Shown here one piece after another: positions 9,933-18,231 of a DNA stretch of 64,000 nt (within the stretch, counting starts at the first letter, position 1; every line of letters begins with the position of its first letter). Below the pieces are notes generated by a model. That model worked only from the letters and a program-made list of their open reading frames with translations, had not been told where the DNA came from and ran no database searches. Source of the DNA: Selaginella moellendorffii (Eukaryota > Streptophyta > Lycopodiopsida > Selaginellales > Selaginellaceae); contig NW_003314284.1 in NCBI RefSeq assembly GCF_000143415.4, forward strand, positions 1,616,674 through 1,680,673, written 5' to 3'. The translations under genes and the position numbers were made by a program.

Positions 9933-12869
9933 ATGGAGGATCCCAGCGAGGAGCCGCTACTCGGGCAGCAGCAGGGGCAACGCGCAATTGGGCTTCTCAG
10001 AGCGTGGAGAATTCTCACCGCCTACAAGCGCGCAATCTCCATCGCGCTCGGCCCCCTGGCCGCGCTGCTCATCCTCCTCTGCGTCAAGATTCACGGCGAT
10101 CGCGGCGGCCCCGCGTCGCGAATGCTGGCGATCCTGGCCTGGATCTGCATCTGGTGGGTGAGCGAGGCCATCCCGATCGCGATCACGTCGCTGGCGCCCC
10201 TCTGCCTCCTCCCGGCCATGGAGCTCGCCAGCGCCGACGACGTCGCCATGAGCTACATGAACGACACCATCACCATCTTCATCGGCTCCTTCGTCCTCGC
10301 GCTCGCGGTGGAGCGCTACCAGGTCCATCGCCGCCTCGCGCTCCGGATGCTCCTCTTCTTCGGCGGATCCAAGATGGATCCCCGGCTGGTGCTGCTGGGA
10401 TTCTGCGCAGGCCCGGCATTCGTCTCGATGTGGATCTCCAACACCGCCGCCGCGATCATGATGGTCCCCATGTCAATCGGTGTTCTTCACAAGCTCGAGA
10501 GCGGCCATATCTCCTACATCCAGTCCCACTCGCTGTGCCCGACCTGTGGAGCCGAGGACGTCCAGCGCCTCGAATCGGTCCCTTCCATTCCATCCGGCAA
10601 CCTTCCTCCTCTATCGCCCGCCGGGGGGGCCGAGGATGACGATCGCAAGAACAACAACTCCTCGAGGCTGTCCAAGCAAAACTCCTTCTTCTCCCGCGAC
10701 TTCAACATCCATCTCTTGATGAACAAGGAGGAGGTCGCGGCGGAGGTGGCGCACATCGCCAACTTTGGCCGCGCGGTGGTGATGGCGATTATGTTCTCGG
10801 TGACCATCGGGGGCCTCGCGACGCTCACCGGGTCGAGCACCAATATGATACTCTCGGGGATGTGGAGCCGGGAGTTTCCATCGGCCGCTCCCGTGACTTA
10901 CTTGCAGTGGTTCTTGTTTGGCTTCCCCTTGGCGCTGTGCTTGCTGATCTTTTGCTGGGGGATGCTGTGCCTTCGCTACTGCCGGGCCGCAGCTGTTCCG
11001 GCCATCTCTCACTCGCTCAACCGCGCTAGCATCGAGGAGGAGTATACTTCTCTCGGTAAGCATTCTCTGATCGATGTCTTTCTTTTCGGATCAGGCATTG
11101 TTTCCTTGTTCCTCTTTCGACGGCGTTGTGTTCTTGCATACGAAGTCACGGTTTTGGCGTTGCTTGAGTTTGTTTCGAGTCGTTTTCTCTTTCTTCTTCG
11201 CAGCTTCATCCCACTTTCTCTGAGAGTTTATATTCCTTTGAGCTCATCCCTTTCATCCCAATTGGAAGCGTTCTCATGCTCTTCGCTTTCCACACTTTGA
11301 TGATTCTCTCAAAGCTGGGGCTTTTGCATTCAAGACTCTCTTGTTTGTTTTGTTTCCTTCTCCCGTGTAGCATCACTTGTCGCGTCTGGTCTTTCTTCAA
11401 TGCATGGTACGTATGCTTCGATGCCGCGTGTCCTTGTGCAGATCCGGCATAAACATCACTGCTTCGGCGGCTTGCAATTGTCTAGTATCAAGATATTACC
11501 TTCCCAGCTTATATTATTTTCTGATCGTACTCTAATCGTCGTTTCAACGCTGCAGGGCCTACAAGCTTTGCCGAGGCCTCGGTGCTAAGCCTGTTCGTCA
11601 TATTGGCCGCATTGTGGCTGACGCGGTCACTTGGAACTGTGGGAGGATGGGGTCAGCTCTTCGATGGCTACGTTGGCGATGGCAGTGTCAGCGTAAGTAA
11701 TCAGCTCAAACTCTCTAGTTGCCGCCGGCACCTCTTCCCTTTTCTTCCACTTTTTCTTTTCTCATTCCAATCTCTATCGATCCGTGGCGTGTTGTTGGTG
11801 TGGGGTCTTGCTGCTGGCTGCTATGATATTTCTCTCTTTCTTTTTCTCGCTTTTGTTTTTGTGGTTCCCGGTCGAATCCAAGGAAAGCGTGTTCTCGTGA
11901 AAGCTGACTCCTCGTTTGTCCCGTTTGCTGGATCGATCAGATTTTGGTGGCCACGCTTCTTTTCGTCATCCCCAACAAGCTCGCTCCTGGAGAAATGCTC
12001 ATGGATTGGCCTAGCTGCAAGAAACTTCCGTGGGATATTGTCTTGCTCCTGGGTGGCGGTAAGCCCTGTTTTAAGCCTGACTCTAAGTCATAACTTAGAA
12101 CTGGAGAGAACTAACCTTCCGAATCGAAACCATAGTCATGGTGACTATGATCGCGGTGATCAAGCTTCAACCGCGATGATCCCAATCTCTATCTCACAGA
12201 TGAGAGAACGCGCGGTACGTTGAGCTGACTAGCAAAAGGCTCTCTTCACAGAACTTGTTATAATCCATAGACGTAGAGTCCTCGCTTTGATCATCGATCT
12301 AAAGCTTCTTCTTTTCTTATCTCTCAGGCTTTGCTCTCGCGGAGGGGATCGAGACGAGTGGATTGTCCGCGTGGATGACTCAAAACATGGGCTTCCTCAA
12401 CTCGGCTCCATACTTGCTCGTCGCCCCGGCGGCCGGGCTGCTCGTGAGCATCACCACCGAGTTTACGTCCAACAACGCCACCGCCACCATCTTTCTCCCG
12501 CTGCTCGCCGACATCGCGCTCTCCATTGGAATCCACCCCCTCTACATGATGCTCACGGGCACCATCACGGCATCCTTCGCGTTCATGCTCCCGATCGCCA
12601 CTCCTCCAAATGCCATCGCCTTCTCCACAGGCTACTTGAGAATCGTTGATACTTTAACCATGGGACTGGTGCTCAAACTCTTTGGCCTCGTCGCTATCTC
12701 GATTCTCATGCCAACTCTCGGTAAGATTTTTATTTTATTTGATCTTTTCGTTAGCTTTTTTGCGCACTTTTTCTCTTTCGTTTTCTCGCGAATTTTTTCT
12801 GACCATGTGCTTTGTATCTCTCGTACAGGAGCTCTCGTGTTTGGACTCAATCAGCCACTTTCAAAGTGA
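9933..12869 (+). CDS. TDT: Tonoplast dicarboxylate transporter (SLC13/DASS family)
   Basis: Five exons: 9,933-11,055, 11,556-11,692, 11,941-12,058, 12,328-12,720 and 12,829-12,869. They total 1,812 nt and encode 603 residues. About a dozen membrane segments are visible. Family marks include [17 protein letters not shown], the first Ser-Asn-Thr signature in [62 protein letters not shown], the second signature [15 protein letters not shown] and [13 protein letters not shown]. These match Arabidopsis tDT, which moves malate and other dicarboxylates across the vacuolar membrane; plant tDT is not known to require sodium. The start is the first ATG after the promoter. Odd point: between [14 protein letters not shown] and [14 protein letters not shown] there is a roughly 75-residue hydrophilic loop (with CPTC, a DDD cluster and Ser/Asn runs), so the protein is longer than the roughly 540-residue plant relatives. 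Vacuolar location is inferred from homology. Confidence 0.9.
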
Positions 12870-12936
12870 GAGAGTTTATACGAATCAAAGTATATAGCAT
12901 CACATATGCTGTACGACATGTTAGGTGGCAGCCCCT

Positions 12937-12958
12937 GCGACCGGCTGCTCCCGGTCGC
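12937..12958. other. Perfect 8-bp inverted repeat (hairpin)
   Basis: gcgaccgg, six-base loop ctgctc, then ccggtcgc. It lies 68 bp after the transporter stop codon and about 320 bp before the phospholipase start, so it could sit in a 3' UTR. Nothing else is recognised in the 405-bp gap between these genes. Confidence 0.5.
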
Positions 12959-13274
12959 TTGCGCTTTTCGCCGGCGACCTGGACATTACGTAATAGAATT
13001 GCCTTCCGTTACGCTTCCGCATTTTAGTGGCCAGAGCACTTCCTTGGGCGGCTGTGTCGTTGGCGGAGAAGAAGAGGGGAAATGGGCGATGGTGCCGTGC
13101 TTCACTGTTTGTAAGTGGGAGGTATCTTCGCGGAGCACTGCGACGGTCATTCGTACGGGCGGGCGATCTTTCTAGCTCCACCGATCGCCATTCCAATCGG
13201 CACAGCAGCAGGATTCCAGTAAGAGCCCTAATCTCTCTTCTCTCCGTGTAGCAAGATCGACTGGAGAGCCAGCG

Positions 13275-14977
13275 ATGGCGATTCCAGCGGTCAGCGCGTC
13301 CAAGATTGTGGTGCTGTGGCTTCTCCTCTCCTGGAATCTCTGCCTCGCGCACCAGCAGCAGTGGCAGCAGCAGCTCGGGTGGAGGCAGAAGAAGAAAATC
13401 TCCGGCCCCATCAAGACCGTGGTGGTGCTGGTGATGGAGAATCGCTCCTTCGATCATATGCTGGGCTGGCTCAAGAAGCTCAACCCGGAGATTGACGGGC
13501 TCCAGGGCAACGAGTCCAATCCCCTCTCCACCACCGATCCCGCGTCGCGAAAAATCTTCGTCGCCGACACGGCCGAATTCGTGGACCCCGACCCCGGGCA
13601 TTCGTTCCAGGCCATCACCGAGCAGGTCTTCGGCTCCAACGACACCTCCGCGATCCCCCCGCCCATGAATGGATTCGCGCAGCAGGCCGAGAGCATGGTG
13701 GAGGGCTTCTCCGAGACGGTGATGAAAGGCTTCCGCCCGGAGCTCGTCCCAGTCTACACAGCTCTGGCGATGGAGTTTGCAGTGTTTGATCGGTGGTTTG
13801 CGTCCACGCCGACGTCCACGCAGCCCAACCGGCTCTACGTCCACTCGGCCACCTCTTATGGGGAGATTAGCAACGTGAAGAAGGACCTGGTGAAAGGATT
13901 CCCGCAAAAGACCATCTACGATTCCTTGGACGAGGACGGTCTCTCGTTCGGGATCTACTACCAGAACATCCCGGCTTGCCTGTTCTTCAAGAACTTGCGC
14001 AAGCTCAAGTACCTGACCAAGTACCACAGCTACCGCGCGGCCTTCAAGCTCCATGCCCGTCTCGGGATGCTTCCAAACGTGGCGGTCATCGAGCAGCGCT
14101 ACTTTGATCTGGATCTCACTCCCGCCAATGACGATCATCCCTCGCACGACGTCTCCGAGGGCCAGAAGCTCGTCAAGGAGGTTTACGAGGCGCTGCGCAG
14201 CAGCCCGCAGTGGAACGAGGTGTTGTTCGTGATAACTTACGACGAGCATGGCGGGTTCTACGACCACGTCCCGACTCCAAACGTTGGAGTCCCGAATCCC
14301 GATGGTGTTTTGGGACCGGAGCCTGGCTTCTTTGATTTCGACAGGCTTGGAGTTCGTGTGCCGACGATCATGGTGTCGCCTTGGATCGAGAAAGGAACAG
14401 GTACTCTTTGTTTTATCGTTGTCATCCACTTAGTTTTTCTTCTGGCCCTTTGCAGTTGTCCATGAGCCAAATGGCCCGACGCCTACTTCACAGTTCGAGC
14501 ACTCGTCACTGGCAGCGACTATCAAGAAACTTTTTGATCTCAAGTCGGACTTTCTGACGAAGAGAGATGCCTGGGCGGGGACTTTCGAGAGCGTTGTCTC
14601 TGGTCGCAGCAGCCCCAGAACCGATTGTCCAGGTAGAAATTCGTGAGAGACAAGTGGATTTTATTCTTACTGTGAGCTTCTTTTCAGAGACGCTTCCAAC
14701 GCCTCCTTGGTCGCTTCGTCACAGGGCAGTGGATGAGGACGCGAAGCTGACCGAGTTCCAGGAAGAGCTGGTTCAGCTGGCGTCGCAGCTCAACGGCGAC
14801 CATCGGTTGAATGGCTACCCGAATTTCGGGAAGGGGATGAGCGTCCGGCAAGCGAACAATTACGTAGAAAGCGCGGTGAGGAAGTTCTTGGATGAAGGTC
14901 GGCTTGCTCTCAAATCGGGAGGACAAGCGGACGACACGACGATGTTGGATGTGAATATTAGAAAATCGACAGTGTAA
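13275..14977 (+). CDS. Non-specific phospholipase C (NPC family)
   Basis: Three exons: 13,275-14,400, 14,456-14,632 and 14,688-14,977. They total 1,593 nt and encode 530 residues, the normal NPC length. A signal peptide ([19 protein letters not shown], cleaved near CLA-HQ) is followed by the phosphoesterase domain with [17 protein letters not shown] (metal-binding Glu-Asn), [30 protein letters not shown] and [16 protein letters not shown] (Asp-Glu-His metal site), and then [12 protein letters not shown]. The plant-specific C-terminal region ([14 protein letters not shown] ... [11 protein letters not shown]) follows in exon 2. NPCs hydrolyse phosphatidylcholine and other phospholipids to diacylglycerol in phosphate starvation and signalling. 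The signal peptide points to the secretory group rather than cytosolic NPC3/4/5. The introns are 55 bp each. Subfamily assignment would need a tree. Confidence 0.93.
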
Positions 14978-15090
14978 AATCAAAACAATGGAATTAAACA
15001 ATTGTTAATTATGTAGTTTTCAAGGATCGATTAAAAGCTGTAAATTTGACAGTAAATCAAATAGTTGTTCTTGACAATTAATTCAAATAT

Positions 15091-15999
15091 TCATTTGATA
15101 CAAAGACGATGGGTATGAGTATTTGTTGCCCACCATATTTCTTTTGATGGTTTAGATGAATATATTACAAGATTACAATCATTCTGGACTGTTAAAAATG
15201 TAATAAACTTACAATGAGATAATTTAGAACAAAATTTATCAATAGACCATATTTTTTCTTCTAATGCTGAATATAATATAAGATTGCCATTTTTTTTCAA
15301 CAGAAGTTTACAAAATCCTTGATAAGTTCTTGAATTTTTAGATATCCATATATTATTCCTTCCAGAGTATAATAAAAGTTTACAATCAGATGATATATAA
15401 AGTATATTTTTACCATTTGGAGATATTAAAAAGTGAGAAGTTAATAAATGATCTCTAGGAAATCCAGCATATAACGTACTATGAGTAACATCACAATTTT
15501 TATAATCCAAATAAGCTAAGGGATTTGTAAGAGTAATTTCAAAATCATTTTGTATATTAGTATTATTCCACCATTCATCAATAATATATCTAAGTCTATA
15601 ATTACGACTTGTAATATCACACATGCTAGAACATGCATTGGTAATTTGATTTTTATATGTTCTTTTTATATACTGTATTCCAGATCTAATTGTACTACCA
15701 CTAATTTTAGAATTAGATACATCACCTACTAGACAATTTGGTGGGTTTCCAATCATTCGTTCAAATAAAATCAGAGCAGACCCTCTACCAAAATTTATAG
15801 ATTCCCAATCCTCATAATTAGCTGAATAATTATTATTGAATCTATCAATTCGTTGTTCAATACTTAAAAATCCATTCTCAACAATTCTTCTAACTTCATT
15901 CTCTAATAGTGTATTATTAATTCCCCAATGTACTTTTGACGGCCACCTACCATAAACTAACTCTAAAAACAAGATAGCTTTAATTAGAATTATTAGCAT
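15091..15999 (-). CDS. Secreted GNA-like (bulb-type) lectin with unknown N-terminal domain
   Basis: Intron-less frame of 302 codons. ATG at 15,999 opens a hydrophobic signal peptide (MLIILIKAILFLELVYG). Residues about 19-180 form a domain I do not recognise (contains GRGSALILFERMIG, several Cys, WESINF). Residues about 185-302 are a bulb-type mannose-binding lectin domain: LISPNGKNILYISSDCKLLLY, KKNGNLILYS and QNDCNLVIYSSK. The last carries the complete QxDxNxVxY mannose-binding motif; the first two are degenerate. Trp-rich ends of subdomains (EKIWSID, IWWATNTHT) fit the GNA fold. The closest thing in the window is the intron-less gene at 50,007-50,888, alike in the lectin part and only loosely, if at all, in the N-terminal part. 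Composition is strongly A+T-rich, unlike the G+C-rich genes on either side, so transfer or recent transposition into the island is possible. An LTR remnant lies 119-236 bp upstream. Confidence 0.75.
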   Translation of the reverse strand: MLIILIKAILFLELVYGRWPSKVHWGINNTLLENEVRRIVENGFLSIEQRIDRFNNNYSANYEDWESINFGRGSALILFERMIGNPPNCLVGDVSNSKISGSTIRSGIQYIKRTYKNQITNACSSMCDITSRNYRLRYIIDEWWNNTNIQNDFEITLTNPLAYLDYKNCDVTHSTLYAGFPRDHLLTSHFLISPNGKNILYISSDCKLLLYSGRNNIWISKNSRTYQGFCKLLLKKNGNLILYSALEEKIWSIDKFCSKLSHCKFITFLTVQNDCNLVIYSSKPSKEIWWATNTHTHRLCIK

Positions 16000-16117
16000 T
16001 GTTATTTATTAAAGCAAGCAATTGTAAATTCAATTATGTGTGGTTATAAAAATTTGTATATATATAATCTCTATACATATTAATTCAATTGCTGAGAAAT
16101 TGCATAGACATTTATTG

Positions 16118-16235
16118 CACAATTAACCTAAAAACCCTAGCTTATGTACAAAAGTGAATAGTCCAGATTGAAAACTAACTCTATGGTTAATATTAGTATA
16201 TGACATTATAGCTATACACTTGGTCCTCATAAGCC
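16118..16235 (-). repeat. LTR remnant of the 174-bp LTR family
   Basis: Resembles 52,660-52,827, the minus-strand LTR of the split Ty3 element. Shared words are ctaatattagtata or close to it, atagc-atacacttgg and cctcat. Only the outer two thirds is recognisable. It lies upstream of the lectin gene ending at 15,999 and in the same orientation as that gene. Confidence 0.65.
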
Positions 16236-16507
16236 CAATTTATAATAAATTATACATTTATTCTCTAACGATACTAACTATATGCATATGTAGTTCATTG
16301 TTAAATGACACAAATGCCCCTGTCTGGATGAGTGGTAAAATATGATTAAAGAGCAAGGTTCTAATGATAACATTTGGATATACTATTGAAATGAACTGGA
16401 ATGACCAAAACGATCTTTTGAATGACGTCCGCGTTTGGGTGGCGACCCATGCACGTACATGTCAAGGAGACTAACAGAGAGCACTTCTTTAACTAAAGTA
16501 TGGACCA

Positions 16508-18007
16508 ATGCGCCCAGATCGAAACGCACTCGTCCGGCGGATCAAATCATGCAGCAGCCTGCCTGCAGCAAGGGAACTCCATTCGCGCCTCTGCCAATCG
16601 CTAGCAATCGACTGCGACGCCCATCTGGAAAATCTGCTCATCGAGATGTATGGCCGCTGCGGCAGCGTCAGCGAGGCACGGCGTGTCTTCGATGGGATCA
16701 CGGCCAAGGACCACTTCACCTGGGTGCTCATGCTGGGAGCGTATGCCCGAGTCGGGCATCTCGAGGTCGCCAAGCAGATCTTCGACGCCATGCCGGACTG
16801 GAGCCTCATCGCCTCCACCGTGATGCTGTGCGTCTACTCCCGCCACGGCAGCTTCAAGGAATCGAAGATGCTCTTTGACTCGATGCCGGAGGTTGATCTT
16901 ATCTCCTGGACCGCGCTGCTCACCGCATTTTCCCGGCACGGGCATCTGGATCAGGCAAAGATTGTCTTCGAATCCATGCCGGAGCAAAATCTTGTCACCT
17001 GGAGCGCAATGCTATCAGGCTTCGCACGCAATGGTGACGTGGGTTCCGCAAGTAAAACGTTTGCATTGATGGAGGAGAGGGAGCTCATATCTTGGAATGG
17101 TCTCTTATCCGCGTATGCCCAGAATGGGCATCTGGATAAAGCAAAGAAAGTATTTGATTCCATGCCCGAGCACAACCTTGTATCTTTTACCTCGATTCTC
17201 TACGCGCTTTCGCAACAAAATAGACTCGAGCAAGCTCAACACATCTTTGATTGCGCTCCAGAGAGAGATCTAATCCTGTGGAACGCGATCCTTGGTGCAT
17301 ACGCCCAGGCCGGTGATCTTCCCCACGCATCCCGCGCCCTGGACGCCATGCCCGAGCGCGACCTGGTCTCCTGGACCGCGATCCTGTGCGCGCATGCCAA
17401 TAGCGGCGATCTGGATCGAGCCAAGGAGCTCTTCGATGCCATGGATCACCGCGACCCAATCCTCTGGAACACAATGCTCTCGGCATATGCCCAAAACGGG
17501 CAGCTCGCGGCATCCAGGGCACTCTTCGATCGCATCCCCGAGCTCCAGCCGGTGGCCTGGAACTCGCTTCTGGCGGCCTACGCCCACAACGGCCGCGCCA
17601 CCGCCGCGATCGACCTCTTTCTTGCCATGACAATGATCCATCTCCCGGACGAGATGGCGTTTGCGTGTGTGCTGCTCGCATCCAGCCACGGTGGCGAGAT
17701 TGAGCCCAGCATTGCGTGCTTTCGATCGATGGTGGCGGACTACTCAGTCAGGCCATACAAGCAGCACTACTGCAGCGTGATTGATTTGCTTGCGCGGCTG
17801 GGCCGGCTCGAGGAGAGCGAGGAGCTCATCACGAGCATGCCGTACAAGCCCGAGGTGGTGGACTGGCGATGCCTGCTGGGCGCATGCGCCCGTGGTCGAA
17901 CCCTCAATCAGGAAAGAGGCGTGCGGGCCACAAAGAGGATTTTGGAGATTGATCGCCAGAATGTTGGCGCACTTGTTCTAGCTTCAAGCCAAGGTTACAA
18001 AATTTAA
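16508..18007 (+). CDS. Pentatricopeptide repeat protein, PLS/SS-type array
   Basis: Single exon, 499 residues, ATG at 16,508. After an N-terminal stretch (RRIKSCSSLPAARELHSR) there are about eleven tandem S-like repeats of roughly 31 residues with the pattern W-xx-ML-AYA-NGHL-AK-IFD-MPE (for example WTALLTAFSRHGHLDQAKIV and WNTMLSAYAQNGQLAASRAL). The end resembles the start of an E motif (YCSVIDLLARLGRLEESEEL, then WRCLLGACARGRTLNQE and RILEIDRQNVGALVLASS), but the frame stops there, without E+ or DYW domain. PPR proteins of this class bind organellar RNA one base per repeat and serve C-to-U editing or related steps. No DYW deaminase is encoded here, so a partner in trans would be needed for editing. 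No clear transit peptide is visible with this start. Confidence 0.85.
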   Translation: MRPDRNALVRRIKSCSSLPAARELHSRLCQSLAIDCDAHLENLLIEMYGRCGSVSEARRVFDGITAKDHFTWVLMLGAYARVGHLEVAKQIFDAMPDWSLIASTVMLCVYSRHGSFKESKMLFDSMPEVDLISWTALLTAFSRHGHLDQAKIVFESMPEQNLVTWSAMLSGFARNGDVGSASKTFALMEERELISWNGLLSAYAQNGHLDKAKKVFDSMPEHNLVSFTSILYALSQQNRLEQAQHIFDCAPERDLILWNAILGAYAQAGDLPHASRALDAMPERDLVSWTAILCAHANSGDLDRAKELFDAMDHRDPILWNTMLSAYAQNGQLAASRALFDRIPELQPVAWNSLLAAYAHNGRATAAIDLFLAMTMIHLPDEMAFACVLLASSHGGEIEPSIACFRSMVADYSVRPYKQHYCSVIDLLARLGRLEESEELITSMPYKPEVVDWRCLLGACARGRTLNQERGVRATKRILEIDRQNVGALVLASSQGYKI

Positions 18008-18084
18008 AAAATATTTTTTTCTAAAATTTGCTGTGACATCTTAGACTCCTTGGACTCACTTTCGGACTCGTTCATTGAATTGAT

Positions 18085-18220
18085 AATTATAAAACAACCA
18101 TTAAATGGTAGAATAAAATTAAAATATACCAGAAAGTGTTTTATAAATACAAAATTAATCTAAATGAATAACAACCGTCAGATGGTTAAACATCCCAAAA
18201 TATTCAAGCATATTCCATTG
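18085..18220. repeat. Dispersed repeat, also at 43,255-43,440 (inverted)
   Basis: Matches the reverse complement of 43,255-43,440 along its length, with a shorter middle. Shared words are aaccatta-atggtagaataaa, ttataaatacaa-attaatctaaatgaataacaac and atattcaagcatattc. It lies between two convergent genes and reaches to within 12 bp of the BUD13 stop codon, so it must supply the BUD13 3' UTR and polyadenylation region. It is probably a non-autonomous element; termini were not determined. Confidence 0.7.
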
Positions 18221-18231
18221 GTTTGGTACAG

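Noticed and set aside
12921-14429. 502-codon open frame on the minus strand
   Set aside because: It lies wholly opposite the phospholipase C gene. The G+C-rich codon use of that gene leaves the opposite frame open, and the translation is Arg/Val/Leu-rich without family features.
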